From Polynucleobacter hirudinilacicola (GTDB lineage Bacteria > Pseudomonadota > Gammaproteobacteria > Burkholderiales > Burkholderiaceae), in assembly GCF_002192535.1 (NCBI RefSeq), contig NZ_NAIA01000003.1, positions 713,954 through 777,953 on the forward strand: DNA of 64,000 bases, written 5' to 3'. The translations under genes were made by a program, and so were the position numbers. Shown in pieces: positions 8,956-17,890 of the stretch (its first letter is position 1; every line of letters starts with the position of its first letter). The notes beneath the pieces are model-generated. The model was not told where the DNA came from and ran no database searches. It saw only the letters and a list, made by a program, of their open reading frames with translations.

Positions 8956-9291
8956 ATGACAGCCAAAAAATCCGATATAGCAACAGAAGCAACTACGGTG
9001 AGTTCTGACCAGTTAATTGGAGAATTCAAAGCGCTCATGGCCGATGCAGAAGCATTGATTCAGGCAACCGAAGGTCATGCAGATGGCGCTATTGGATCAA
9101 TCCGATCCAAAGCCCTCGAGACCATTGCTGGGGCTAAAGAAAGCCTTTCGGGTATTGAAAGCCAATTAGCCGATAAGGCGAAAGCGGCAGCTGCGAGTGC
9201 AGATGACTTTGTGCATCGCAATCCCTGGGAGGCGGTGGGAGTTGCTGCTGGATTGGGTTTATTAATCGGTCTGTTTATTCGTCGTCGCTAG
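8956..9291 (+). CDS. DUF883 (ElaB/YqjD-like) inner-membrane protein
   Basis: A 111-residue protein with a long amphipathic helical part and a single C-terminal membrane segment (NPWEAVGVAAGLGLLIGLFIRRR), the DUF883 hallmark. In E. coli the relatives ElaB and YqjD sit in the inner membrane and can associate with ribosomes in stationary phase. The frame opens at 8941, but GAGGA at 8943-8947 is placed properly for ATG 8956 (MTAKKSD). It forms a typical trio with the next two genes, matching the E. coli yqjD-yqjE-yqjK order. Confidence 0.85.
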   Translation: MTAKKSDIATEATTVSSDQLIGEFKALMADAEALIQATEGHADGAIGSIRSKALETIAGAKESLSGIESQLADKAKAAAASADDFVHRNPWEAVGVAAGLGLLIGLFIRRR

Positions 9292-9297
9292 GCTGAT

Positions 9298-9666
9298 ATG
9301 TCCCAAGAAAATCTATTGTCATCGATTAAAAACCTCGTAACTACAGGCGCATCGATTGCGCAAACTCGCTTAGAGTTAATTTCACTTGATGTGCAAATTG
9401 CTAGAACTAAATTCATTAGCTTACTAGTAATGATTGTGAGCGCCTTATTTTTCTTGTTCTTTGGCTTGGTCATGCTCGCACTATTGATTGTTATCTATAG
9501 CTGGGAGTCGGATCGTATGATGGCGCTTGGTTTGCTGACTAGCGCCTTTTTATTGATTGGCCTCATTCTGGCAGTAATGATCATGCAATCATTGCGCACT
9601 ATGCCCAAATTATTTGAGGCATCTATTGCTGAGCTTGCTAAGGATCGTGAGGCGCTCTCTAAATGA
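9298..9666 (+). CDS. YqjE-like phage-holin-family membrane protein
   Basis: A 122-residue protein with a charged N-terminal helix and two strong membrane segments (residues about 42-70, FISLLVMIVSALFFLFFGLV; about 80-100, LGLLTSAFLLIGLILAVMIM). This layout and its place after DUF883 identify the YqjE (phage_holin_3_6) family. The family name is historical; no lysis role is implied. The stop overlaps the start of the next gene by 4 bases. Confidence 0.85.
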   Translation: MSQENLLSSIKNLVTTGASIAQTRLELISLDVQIARTKFISLLVMIVSALFFLFFGLVMLALLIVIYSWESDRMMALGLLTSAFLLIGLILAVMIMQSLRTMPKLFEASIAELAKDREALSK

Positions 9667-9944
9667 GCGCTACCTTAAAAGACTTAGAGCGTCGTCAGCA
9701 TGAGCTCAGAGCTCAGGCTAGCCGAGAGCGCAAACAGTTTTCAGAGCACTTTGAGCCCTTTGAGAAACCACTCTCTTGGGCTGATAAAGGTGTCGATGCT
9801 TTTCATTTCTTGAAAAATAATCCCATTATCTGGACTAGCGCATTCGCAGCATTGGCACACTATAAGCCTAAGTTAGCTGGTAAGTTTCTCGCTGTTGGTT
9901 GGGGCGCAATGAAGCTGTTAAAGAGTGCCAAGAAGCTAATCTAG
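9663..9944 (+). CDS. YqjK-like small protein
   Basis: A 93-residue basic protein starting MSATLKDLERRQHELRAQAS, with a C-terminal weakly hydrophobic stretch (PIIWTSAFAALAHYKPKLAG, then VGWGAMKLLKSAKKLI). It overlaps the yqjE-like gene by 4 bases and completes the DUF883-YqjE-YqjK set. The family assignment rests on position, the N-terminal RRQxLRAQASRER pattern and size. Its end overlaps the convergent apt stop by 4 bases, leaving no room for a separate terminator. Confidence 0.75.
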   Translation: MSATLKDLERRQHELRAQASRERKQFSEHFEPFEKPLSWADKGVDAFHFLKNNPIIWTSAFAALAHYKPKLAGKFLAVGWGAMKLLKSAKKLI

Positions 9945-10459
9945 CTTACCAACACTGATTTATTGGCGATACCATGCTGATCAAGTAGTTGCCTGCCATT
10001 TAAGAATGAAATTTCTAACAAGGTAATTGCGCCGCAGACTTCAAATCCGGCATTGCGTAATAACTTATTTGCAGCAATCAGCGTGCCACCAGTGGCTAAT
10101 ACATCATCAATTAGTAAAACCTTAGCACCTGCAGGAAGGGTTGATTGTTGAATCTCCAAATAATCAGAGCCGTATTCTAGGCCATAGAATTCTTTATGAG
10201 TAGCTAATGGAAGCTTATTGGGCTTTCTGGCAAGAGCTAGGCCCTTATGGGCATGATGCGCTAGAGCAGAGCCAAAAATAAAGCCCCTGGATTCAATACC
10301 TAAAATATGGGTGTAGTCAAAAGACTGGGCCAGTGCCTCCATTTGGGCGATAGCCTCCTTGAAGGCTGCTGGATTGGCTAATAATGGTGAGATATCCCTA
10401 AAGAGAATTCCGGGTTTCGGAAAATCGGGCACTCCGGGTAGATAATCTAATAAATTCAT
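9941..10459 (-). CDS. apt: Adenine phosphoribosyltransferase
   Basis: Salvages adenine to AMP using PRPP. The 172-residue length is standard. N-terminal PDFPKPGILFRDISPLL is the Apt signature, followed by ILGIESRGFIFGSALAHH and the PRPP-binding loop VLLIDDVLATGGTLIAA near residues 123-139. Its ATG (10457-10459) is separated by only two bases from the divergent nucleosidase ATG at 10462, so the two genes share one very compact start region; both act in purine salvage, since the nucleosidase can release adenine. Confidence 0.95.
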   Translation of the reverse strand: MNLLDYLPGVPDFPKPGILFRDISPLLANPAAFKEAIAQMEALAQSFDYTHILGIESRGFIFGSALAHHAHKGLALARKPNKLPLATHKEFYGLEYGSDYLEIQQSTLPAGAKVLLIDDVLATGGTLIAANKLLRNAGFEVCGAITLLEISFLNGRQLLDQHGIANKSVLVS

Positions 10460-10461
10460 TA

Positions 10462-11028
10462 ATGGCAGACATGAAAACAGATCTCCTTATTATCACCGCA
10501 TTGGAATCCGAGCTCAAGCGCGAAGTACTCCCATCGGGAGTAGAGATTGTTTATTCTGGCCTGGGTAAGATTAATGCAGCACTTACGAGCCTTAAGGCAA
10601 TTGATCAATTTAACCCCAGCGCAATCATGAACTTTGGTACCGCAGGAAAAATTAATCCTCAATTAGAAGGTTTGCTCCACATTGGCAAAGTGATTCAGCG
10701 CGATATGATGGCTGAGCCTCTTGCGCCAAGAGGCAAGACACCATTTTGCGAGAGACCGTTCGAATATCTTTCCTCCGGACAGTATGTTTGTGGCTCTGGT
10801 GATAGCTTTGTCACTGCTTCTGATCCTTGGTTACTGAGTCAAGGGGTGGATCTGGTGGATATGGAATTATTTGCTATAGCTTATGTTGCTCATCATCACC
10901 AAATTCCTTGGCATTCGTATAAGTACATTACGGATGATGCAAATGAGAGCTCAGGCAATGATTGGCATGAAAAAGTAAACCATGGACAAGATCTATTTAT
11001 TGAGAAGTTAAGACAACTTTTGAGCTAA
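10462..11028 (+). CDS. Nucleoside phosphorylase/nucleosidase (MTAN-like)
   Basis: A 188-residue protein of the purine nucleoside phosphorylase/uridine phosphorylase fold: LLIITALESELKREV at the start, IVYSGLGKINAALTSLKAI, IMNFGTAGKINP and the catalytic-type VDMELFAIAYVAHHH with the ME pair that holds the ribose, then KYITDDANE with the base-binding Asp. This fits 5-methylthioadenosine/S-adenosylhomocysteine nucleosidase-like enzymes, though it is shorter than the usual 230 residues. The divergent apt gene would use the adenine released. A second ATG at 10471 (MKTDLLIITA) is a likely alternative start. Confidence 0.8.
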   Translation: MADMKTDLLIITALESELKREVLPSGVEIVYSGLGKINAALTSLKAIDQFNPSAIMNFGTAGKINPQLEGLLHIGKVIQRDMMAEPLAPRGKTPFCERPFEYLSSGQYVCGSGDSFVTASDPWLLSQGVDLVDMELFAIAYVAHHHQIPWHSYKYITDDANESSGNDWHEKVNHGQDLFIEKLRQLLS

Positions 11029-11036
11029 GTACTGAT

Positions 11037-12713
11037 ATGGCCCTAGATACCTCTAAGCCTTGGCTAAAAAATTATCCACAAGGCGTTCCTCATGAGATTG
11101 GTCCTCTAAGTCATACATCGTTGACTGAGTTGATTGATGAGTGCCTTGCGCGCTTTGGCAAGCGGAAAGCCGTGGAGGCGATGGGTGGGTTTTTCTCATA
11201 CAGAGAGCTCGACAAACTCTCCCAAGACTTTGCTTCCTATTTGCAAACTCTGAATTTAGAGAAGGGTACACGTGTTGCCTTAATGTATCCCAACGTCATA
11301 GAGTATCTAGTAGCAATGATTGGCACTCTGAGGGCCGGTTATGTAGTGGTCAATATCAATCCACTCTATACAGCACGAGAGCTAGAGGCGCAATTACTTG
11401 ATAGTGGGGCAGCAGTTCTGGTGGTAATGGAAAACTTTGCTCACATCTATCAAGAAGTTAATCCTATAAAGACTATTGTGCAAGTGATTGTGAGCAGCCC
11501 AGGTGAGTTAATGGGCCTTAAAGGCCGCCTCATTAATTGGGTTGCAAGAGATATTAAAAAGTTAATACCTTCTTGGGAGTTTGCCCACATCACTTTTAAA
11601 GATGCGCTTGAGATAGGCAGTCAGCATCATTTTCAAAAACCCAATATTGGTCTAGATGACATTGCTTTCTTGCAATATACCGGCGGCACTACTGGAACCT
11701 CTAAAGGGGCTGTGTTGCTCCACCGTAATATTTTGTCTAATGTGGCGCAAATAGAGTACTGGTTAAATCCTGGTTTGAAACAAAAGCCAGAGCAGCAATT
11801 GGTATTTTTATGTGCTTTGCCCATGACCCATATTTTTGCTTTAACGGCCTGTGCTTTGCTGGGCATTGCTAAAGGTAGTCTGCTGATTCTCGTTCCTAAC
11901 CCACGTGATATCACCGGCTTTATCAAAATGCTGATGAAGCATCCGAACATCAATATTTTTCCTGGCGTGAATACCCTGTTTCATGCCTTGATTCATCGGC
12001 CTGAATTCAAGAAAGTAAAACTTCCCAATCTATTGATTACGATTGGAGGGGGTATGGCAGTTCATAAGAAAACTGCTGACCATTGGCAAGCGCTGACGGG
12101 TGTACCAATTGCTCAAGGCTATGGTTTATCGGAGACATCGCCAGTAGTCTGCGTGAACACACCCCTAGAAAAACATTTCACAGGGCATATTGGTATGCCA
12201 TTACCGAGTACCGATGTTGTCATTCTGGATGATGATGAGGTTGAGCTGCCCCATGGAACTCCTGGCGAGATCTGTATTCAGGGGCCACAAGTGATGGCGG
12301 GCTACTGGAATAAACCAGAGGAAACGACGCATTGCATGACTGCCGATGGCTTCTTTAAGTCAGGAGATATCGGTTTCATCACAGATGAGGGCTATGTAGA
12401 AATTGTTGATCGTAAGAAAGACATGATTGTGGTGGCAGGATTTAAAGTCTTTCCTAATGATGTGGAGGATCACTTGGTTCAAATGGATGGCATTAGAGAA
12501 TGTGCTGTGATTGGTGTACCACACCGTAAGCTAGGAGAAATCGTCAAAGCTTATGTCGTCAGAGACAACCATCACTTAACTGAGGCTGATATTTTGCAAT
12601 ACTGCAAAGACCACATGACCAGTTATAAGCGCCCCCGGAAAGTAGTCTTTATTAACGAACTTCCTAAATCTAATGTCGGTAAGATTTTACGCCGAGAGCT
12701 CAGAAACTTATAA
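11037..12713 (+). CDS. fadD: Long-chain fatty acid-CoA ligase
   Basis: A 558-residue ANL-superfamily enzyme that activates fatty acids to acyl-CoA. Motifs: AMP-binding P-loop LQYTGGTTGTSKGAVLLH near residues 212-229, YGLSETSPVV, SGDIGFITDEGYVEIVDRKKDMI in the hinge and C-terminal SNVGKILRREL with the catalytic Lys. Length and the strings match the FadD group of Burkholderiales rather than acetyl-CoA synthetases. It is peripheral to the inner membrane in known relatives. It lies 8 bases after the nucleosidase gene and is convergent with the dehydratase gene. Confidence 0.93.
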   Translation: MALDTSKPWLKNYPQGVPHEIGPLSHTSLTELIDECLARFGKRKAVEAMGGFFSYRELDKLSQDFASYLQTLNLEKGTRVALMYPNVIEYLVAMIGTLRAGYVVVNINPLYTARELEAQLLDSGAAVLVVMENFAHIYQEVNPIKTIVQVIVSSPGELMGLKGRLINWVARDIKKLIPSWEFAHITFKDALEIGSQHHFQKPNIGLDDIAFLQYTGGTTGTSKGAVLLHRNILSNVAQIEYWLNPGLKQKPEQQLVFLCALPMTHIFALTACALLGIAKGSLLILVPNPRDITGFIKMLMKHPNINIFPGVNTLFHALIHRPEFKKVKLPNLLITIGGGMAVHKKTADHWQALTGVPIAQGYGLSETSPVVCVNTPLEKHFTGHIGMPLPSTDVVILDDDEVELPHGTPGEICIQGPQVMAGYWNKPEETTHCMTADGFFKSGDIGFITDEGYVEIVDRKKDMIVVAGFKVFPNDVEDHLVQMDGIRECAVIGVPHRKLGEIVKAYVVRDNHHLTEADILQYCKDHMTSYKRPRKVVFINELPKSNVGKILRRELRNL

Positions 12714-12729
12714 ACCCACTGTAAGACGA

Positions 12730-14478
12730 TTATTGACGTGGAGTTTTACCAACCATTTTGGCTGCTCTTAAGAAATCAAAGTCTACACCTTGATCGGCTT
12801 GGGTAACGGTATCTAAGAATAGCTTCTTGTATCCCCGTTCAGCAGTCGGTGATGTAATTGGATTTTCTTGAGCGCGCCGAGCCAGCTCTTCATCAGAAAT
12901 TAGCAAGCTGATCTCGCGATTTTGAACGCTCAAACGAATGCGATCACCATTACGCACATGCGCCAATGGGCCGCCAATGGCTGATTCAGGGGTAACATGC
13001 AAGACGATTGTTCCGAATGCGGTGCCACTCATGCGCCCATCAGAAATGCGAACGATATCTTTCACACCAGCACGGGCTAGCTTCATGGGAATAGGGATGT
13101 AGCCTGCTTCAGGCATACCAGGCGCACCTTTGGGGCCAATATTCTTGAGCACCAAAATATCATCAGCTGTGACATCTAAATCTGGACTATCAATTCGAGA
13201 AGCAAGATCCTCTGCATTCTCAAACACCACAGCACGACCTTCATGCTCCATGAGTTTCTCGTTAGCTGCTGATTGCTTAATAATCGCGCCACCAGGCGCT
13301 AGATTGCCATGGAGAACGGCAATGCTGCCACGAGGATAGATTGGCTTGTCAAATGGACGAACAACATCCTGCTTAAAGCTCGGAGGTGCTGCATCAATTT
13401 CTTCGCCAAGTGTTCTACCGGTCACAGTCATTGCATTGAGTTTTAACTGGGGCTTAAGTTCGCGTAATAAAGTGGTCATGCCACCAGCATCATGGAAATT
13501 TTCCATGTAATGATCGCCAGAAGGTTTTAAATCCACCAGTACGGGAGTTTCATTACCCATTTTGTCTAGAGCGCTTAAATCAATCTCCAGGCCCATACGA
13601 CCGGCGATTGCTGTTAAGTGAACGATGCCATTGGTAGAGCCACCAATAGCCAGTAATACACGAATTGCATTTTCAAATGCGTCTGCAGTCAGGATCTTGT
13701 CAATCGTTAAGCCATCTTTAGCCATTTGCACGGCACAAGTGCCAGTTTCTTCTGCAACTCGAATGCGGTCTGCAGTCACGGCTGGCGGAGTAGCGCCGCC
13801 GGGAACTGTCATGCCCAGAGCTTCGGAGATACAAGCCATTGTGCTGGCAGTACCCATCACCGAGCAGGTGCCTACGCTAGCAACGAGTTGGTCATTGACT
13901 TCGTCTTTTTCAATTTCATCGATCTCACCAGCACGGAATTTACCCCAGTAGCGACGACAGTCAGTGCATGCGCCAACACGTTCACTACGATGTGAGCCAG
14001 TCAGCATAGAACCAGTAATGAGTTGAATGGCTGGTAAGCCTGCAGAGGCGGCGCCCATCATCTGAGCTGGGACTGTTTTGTCGCAACCACCAATCATGAC
14101 AACCGCATCCATGGGTTGAGCACGCAACATCTCTTCCGTATCCATCGACATTAGATTACGCAGGTACATACTAGTCGGCGCAGCAAAACTCTCATGAATC
14201 GAGATGGTCGGAAATTCCATCGGTAAGCCGCCAGCGAGCATGACGCCACGTTTGACTGCTTCAATGAGTTGCGGCATATTGCCGTGGCATGGGTTGTAAG
14301 CACTGCCAGTATTGATGATGCCGATCACAGGACGATCTAATGCGCTATTGGTATAACCCGCGCCTTTAATAAATGCTTTTCGTAAAAATAATGAGAAACC
14401 TTTATCGCCATAACTCGTTAAGCCCTTACGTAATCCAGTCTCAGGTGCTGTTTTAGGATCTTTTGGCTTGGTGCTCAT
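12730..14478 (-). CDS. IlvD/Edd-family dehydratase (dihydroxy-acid or sugar-acid dehydratase)
   Basis: A 582-residue iron-sulfur dehydratase. Cluster ligand candidates are NPCHGNMP, VMIGGCDKTVPA and VGTCSVMGTASTMA; the C-terminal half carries the family GAPGMPEAGY and DGRMSGTAFGTIVLHV segments. IlvD makes branched-chain keto acids; Edd and arabinonate/galactonate-type dehydratases act on sugar acids. The N-terminus (RKGLTSYGDKGFSLFLRKAF) and the ERVGACTDCRRYWGKFRAGE insertion look more like the sugar-acid branch than like canonical IlvD, so the gene should not be called ilvD on this evidence. No other branched-chain genes are nearby. It is convergent with fadD, 16 bases apart. Confidence 0.85.
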   Translation of the reverse strand: MSTKPKDPKTAPETGLRKGLTSYGDKGFSLFLRKAFIKGAGYTNSALDRPVIGIINTGSAYNPCHGNMPQLIEAVKRGVMLAGGLPMEFPTISIHESFAAPTSMYLRNLMSMDTEEMLRAQPMDAVVMIGGCDKTVPAQMMGAASAGLPAIQLITGSMLTGSHRSERVGACTDCRRYWGKFRAGEIDEIEKDEVNDQLVASVGTCSVMGTASTMACISEALGMTVPGGATPPAVTADRIRVAEETGTCAVQMAKDGLTIDKILTADAFENAIRVLLAIGGSTNGIVHLTAIAGRMGLEIDLSALDKMGNETPVLVDLKPSGDHYMENFHDAGGMTTLLRELKPQLKLNAMTVTGRTLGEEIDAAPPSFKQDVVRPFDKPIYPRGSIAVLHGNLAPGGAIIKQSAANEKLMEHEGRAVVFENAEDLASRIDSPDLDVTADDILVLKNIGPKGAPGMPEAGYIPIPMKLARAGVKDIVRISDGRMSGTAFGTIVLHVTPESAIGGPLAHVRNGDRIRLSVQNREISLLISDEELARRAQENPITSPTAERGYKKLFLDTVTQADQGVDFDFLRAAKMVGKTPRQ

Positions 14479-14550
14479 ATTTGTCTCAGTAATGAATATT
14501 TATCAAAATACTATTTAAATCTTATTGTAGTCATCCAGACGCTATAACGC

Positions 14551-15453
14551 CTATAGGCCGCCGCCCCAGCGATATTGCCAAGAAATACCAACAGCGTTAT
14601 AGCTCGTATCAGTGCGGGAATAGACCCCTGTACTTCCTGTTAGTCGGATGGAGTGATGTTTATCAACCGGGTAGGAGAGCGTAGTACCAAAACGCCAGTT
14701 TTCTTGAGAGCTATTTACTGGCGTGCCGTTGACATAGGTCTGCCCACCAAAGAAGTAAGTCGCATCGGCCGATATCCATGCCGTATTTGGGAAGTAGTAA
14801 ATAACATGGGTTTCGCTTGAATACACTGGATTTTGCGACAAGGTATTGTTTCCCAGATAGTTTGCATTGCTGGTATAAATCGATGCCATGCCAGCTAATT
14901 CCAAACGCCATGGACCCACTGCTTGCGAGGCGCCGATACCTGGCTGAATGACTGTGCGATTACCGCCAACATTGATCATCTGATCACTGTTGTACTTACC
15001 CCAAGGAATGGAGGCAGCGAGACTTGCGCCAATAATCAGGTCTTGCTGATAATTTTTAAACTCACTTATAGAAAGTGCAGGCGCACCATATAAGTTGACT
15101 GAGGCCTTAATCATAGGATCAGATAGACCTTCAGCGGATGCATTAATGGCTTGACCGCCTAAGGTGCCAGTACCAGATAATTCAGAATAGGGTAGCACCA
15201 GACTAATTCGTCCCGATTGGCCTGCAACATCCAGGATATGGGTCAGGCTAATGGCTTCAGTAGTTAACTTATATGTGCCACTTTTGACTTGGGCAATGCC
15301 GCCCGTTACAAAGTTAATACCAATTGGGGCATTAGAATAAGCGCGGGCTTCAATTTCTTGAGCTTGAACGCCGGTAGAGAGAAAGCCTAAAGCAAAAATC
15401 CAAAAAAGAGTTCTTGAGCGTAAGGTCAAAGCTTGAGACCTCAAAAAAATCAA
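14551..15453 (-). CDS. Outer-membrane beta-barrel protein of the MetA-pathway phenol degradation family
   Basis: A 300-residue exported protein. The leader ends at about residue 31 (LGFLSTGVQAQ) and is followed by alternating beta-strand segments ending in an aromatic C-terminus region (AVGISWQYRWGGGL). Strings such as EARAYSNAPIGINF, DVAGQSGRISLVLPYSELSG and GASLAASIPWGKY match the phenol_MetA_deg family of putative outer-membrane channels. It overlaps the upstream membrane-protein gene by 4 bases, suggesting one operon. Substrate is unknown; nothing else for aromatic degradation is adjacent. Confidence 0.75.
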   Translation of the reverse strand: MIFLRSQALTLRSRTLFWIFALGFLSTGVQAQEIEARAYSNAPIGINFVTGGIAQVKSGTYKLTTEAISLTHILDVAGQSGRISLVLPYSELSGTGTLGGQAINASAEGLSDPMIKASVNLYGAPALSISEFKNYQQDLIIGASLAASIPWGKYNSDQMINVGGNRTVIQPGIGASQAVGPWRLELAGMASIYTSNANYLGNNTLSQNPVYSSETHVIYYFPNTAWISADATYFFGGQTYVNGTPVNSSQENWRFGTTLSYPVDKHHSIRLTGSTGVYSRTDTSYNAVGISWQYRWGGGL

Positions 15454-15986
15454 GCAGCAGAATCTTTTTTGCCAAAAAGGATATTGAGCGTCGTATCCTC
15501 ACCCAGGGCCAATCTGATGCCAACCAACACAAGATATGGCCAAACGATTAGCCAATAAACCAGAGTCATGGCTAAGACATGCAGAGGATTTTTTTGGCCA
15601 AAACTGGTCATCGCATCAATAAAGTTTTTGCCGTGAATCAGCCCCTCAACTCCGGCCTCAATATAGTTCAAGCTCAGAACCACAAAAATATAGAAGAGCG
15701 ATTCAAGGAAGAGGGATTTAATAATCCCATGGGTCTTGTTGATCTTGATTGGAAAGATGGCCTGGGCTATCAACATAAACTTGGCGCAAAGGCCCGCTTT
15801 GATGAGAGCAAGTCCAAAAATAGAGAAGGTAATCGGATGACCTTCTGAATTGGTGACGGCTAAAAAAGTCAGGGCGCAGAACCAAGTGCCAAAATAGGCA
15901 GTCAAAACTAAAGCCTTCTTAGCTTCCCCCTCAAGCTTTTCCTTGATGCCTTCAGAATGAGTTTCAGTGCTTGAGTTTGTTTTCAT
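15450..15986 (-). CDS. Four-helix inner-membrane protein of unknown function
   Basis: A 178-residue protein with a charged N-terminus (about residues 1-25) and four hydrophobic segments: ALVLTAYFGTWFCALTFLAV, FSIFGLALIKAGLCAKFMLI, SLFLESLFYIFVVLSLNYI and VLAMTLVYWLIVWPYLVLVG. No catalytic motif is visible and no family is recognised. Its stop overlaps the start of the MetA-pathway-like outer-membrane gene by 4 bases and its ATG follows trhP by 3 bases, so trhP and these two genes look like one transcript. Confidence 0.7.
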   Translation of the reverse strand: MKTNSSTETHSEGIKEKLEGEAKKALVLTAYFGTWFCALTFLAVTNSEGHPITFSIFGLALIKAGLCAKFMLIAQAIFPIKINKTHGIIKSLFLESLFYIFVVLSLNYIEAGVEGLIHGKNFIDAMTSFGQKNPLHVLAMTLVYWLIVWPYLVLVGIRLALGEDTTLNILFGKKDSAA

Positions 15987-15989
15987 TAC

Positions 15990-17309
15990 TTAAGCATTAC
16001 AGCAAGACTCGCCACTAGAGCAGGCTGACGTAGTCTCAACCGGTGCTGGCTCATGCGTGTAGCGTGCAATGAAGGCATGCTGACTGCGTAGTGGTAGCTT
16101 AATCCACACGAAGTGACCAGATCCTGGAGCAACATCAATTGGCTCGCCGGCCATATTCCACATGGCATCCAAGACAATGTCTTGATTGCCTTGAGGTTCG
16201 ATGATTTCGATCTTGTCGCCAACAGAGAAGCGGTTTTTAACATCGACTTTAACTCTGCCAGAAGCTGCATCGATATCCAGCGTTTCCCCAACGTACAAAC
16301 TTCTACCCGAGAGGGAGTGGCCGCGCATATAGAGTTGATATTCTTTATCGTGATGACGCTCATAAAAACCATCGGTATAGCCACGATTTGCAAGACCTTC
16401 TAAATTGCCAAGCAGAGTCGTATTAAAGGGCCTACCTGCTACAGCATCGTCAATGGCGGAGCGATAGGCCTGACAGGTGCGTGAAACGTAATAAGGTGAC
16501 TTCGTGCGACCTTCAATCTTGAAGGAGTCAACGCCCATCTTGGTTAATCGTTCGATATGCTCAACAGCACGCAAGTCTTTGGAGTTCATGATGTAAGTGC
16601 CGTGCTCATCCTCTTCCATAGGCATTAATTCATCTGGACGACGGGCCTCTTGAAGCAAAACAACATCACCACTAGAAGTTTGCTGCCCAGGCTTAACTTT
16701 GTAATCCCAGCGACAGGCATTGGTACAGGCGCCTTGATTGGAGTCGCGATGGGACATATAGCCAGACAAGAGGCAGCGCCCAGAATAGGCAATACATAAG
16801 GCGCCATGCACAAAGACTTCAAGTTCCATCTCAGGACAATCTTGACGCACTTCTTCAATCTCATCAAAAGAGAGTTCACGAGACAAAATCACTCGGCTAA
16901 TACCAACAGAGCGCCAGAATTTAGCAGAGGCGCCATTCACTGTATTGGCTTGTACTGATAAATGAATCGGCATATCAGGCCATGCCTCTCTGGCCATCAT
17001 GATCAATCCAGGATCTGACATGATGAGGGCATCTGGCTTCAAGGCAACTACGGGGGACATATCTTTAATATAGGTGCGAGTCTTTGCACCATGAGGCAAT
17101 AAGTTGGAAACCAAGTAAAACTTTTTACCCAGCTGATGTGCAGTATCAATACCTTCTTTAAGTACTTCGATTTTCCCAAAGTCGTTATTGCGAACTCTCA
17201 AAGAATATCGCGGCTGGCCCGCATAAATCGCATCGGCTCCGAATTCGAAAGCAGTTTGCAACATGGACAGGCTGCCGGCAGGGGCTAGAAGTTCTGGGAT
17301 TTTGGTCAT
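15990..17309 (-). CDS. trhP: U32-family tRNA hydroxylation protein TrhP (YegQ)
   Basis: A 439-residue U32 peptidase-family protein. In E. coli, TrhP/YegQ helps make 5-hydroxyuridine at position 34 of tRNA, drawing on prephenate. The N-terminus MTKIPELLAPAGSLSMLQTA is the YegQ signature; the Cys-rich centre (CIAYSGRCLLSGYMSHRDSN, then GACTNACRWDY) is the likely iron-sulfur site, and SFKIEGRTKSPYYV is the conserved U32 segment. The C-terminal SSGESCCNA tail is Cys-rich. The length fits TrhP rather than the shorter UbiU/UbiV proteins. Confidence 0.88.
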   Translation of the reverse strand: MTKIPELLAPAGSLSMLQTAFEFGADAIYAGQPRYSLRVRNNDFGKIEVLKEGIDTAHQLGKKFYLVSNLLPHGAKTRTYIKDMSPVVALKPDALIMSDPGLIMMAREAWPDMPIHLSVQANTVNGASAKFWRSVGISRVILSRELSFDEIEEVRQDCPEMELEVFVHGALCIAYSGRCLLSGYMSHRDSNQGACTNACRWDYKVKPGQQTSSGDVVLLQEARRPDELMPMEEDEHGTYIMNSKDLRAVEHIERLTKMGVDSFKIEGRTKSPYYVSRTCQAYRSAIDDAVAGRPFNTTLLGNLEGLANRGYTDGFYERHHDKEYQLYMRGHSLSGRSLYVGETLDIDAASGRVKVDVKNRFSVGDKIEIIEPQGNQDIVLDAMWNMAGEPIDVAPGSGHFVWIKLPLRSQHAFIARYTHEPAPVETTSACSSGESCCNA

Positions 17310-17423
17310 AGTCAGTATTTTAAGGCCCTTGGCAGGTTTTAGGTTTTAGCTGATGTGGCTAGTAAATAACCTAAAAAAGAGCGTTTTCTTTGGTATCTTG
17401 ACCGTCTTCAAACGTTTATTGGA

Positions 17424-17672
17424 TCACTTACCAGATTGCCGTTTACGTTTGAACAGTATCCAAGCCGTATTGATTCCAGTAAGGGCCATGATTGGCCAGA
17501 GCAGGGTACACAGCGTTATCCAAAAAATACGACCTTTTAGACTTGGAGTTTGATCGGAGTCATTTGCCTTGAGAGGCCCTTCGCTAAACCAGTGTCGCTT
17601 TGAATAAGTGACAAAACCAAAGCATGCGCCAAAGATGAGAAAAAGGCTGATAAAAGTATATGCATCGATCAT
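17424..17672 (-). CDS. Small two-helix membrane protein, unknown
   Basis: An 82-residue ORF with two hydrophobic stretches (FISLFLIFGACFGFVTY near residues 7-24 and IFWITLCTLLWPIMALTGIN near residues 49-68) and a basic tail (FKRKRQSGK). No family is recognised. It is monocistronic and lies between trhP and the terminator that once served tRNA-Asn. Confidence 0.55.
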   Translation of the reverse strand: MIDAYTFISLFLIFGACFGFVTYSKRHWFSEGPLKANDSDQTPSLKGRIFWITLCTLLWPIMALTGINTAWILFKRKRQSGK

Positions 17673-17809
17673 TTGTTATCTTATGTAAGATTGCTTGATT
17701 TAAATCTTACAGGATGTTTTCAATGCGTTTAAATCAAATTTTCCCTATTCTGAATAGATGGTAATTTGTTATTAATTCTCCATAGTGATGCACTTTTCTG
17801 CCCATGAAA

Positions 17810-17840
17810 AAACCCTGTAGCTATTAGGCATACAGGGTTT
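17810..17840 (-). terminator. Displaced native terminator of tRNA-Asn
   Basis: AAACCCTGTA (17810-17819) pairs with TACAGGGTTT (17831-17840). Read on the minus strand it is a hairpin followed by a T-run and lies 5 bases past the tRNA 3-prime remnant. It is now separated by 4 kb from the intact tRNA-Asn gene. Confidence 0.8.
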
Positions 17841-17842
17841 TA

Positions 17843-17890
17843 ATTTGGCTCCTCGACCTGGGCTCGAACCAGGGACCTACGGATTAACAG
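17843..17890 (-). repeat. Left attachment repeat (tRNA-Asn 3-prime remnant)
   Basis: A 48-bp stretch identical to 21885-21932. Bases 17846-17890 are the 3-prime 45 nt of tRNA-Asn (from the anticodon loop through CCA); the sequence diverges from the tRNA immediately after ATTAACAG. This is the duplicated attachment core produced by site-specific integration. Confidence 0.95.

Noticed and set aside
13625..13951. A 108-codon plus-strand ORF opposite the IlvD/Edd gene
   Set aside because: Shadow of a conserved iron-sulfur enzyme; no plausible start signal.
12730..14478. Naming the dehydratase ilvD
   Set aside because: The N-terminus and the Cys-containing insertion are closer to sugar-acid dehydratases, and no branched-chain genes are adjacent. 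The neutral family name was used.
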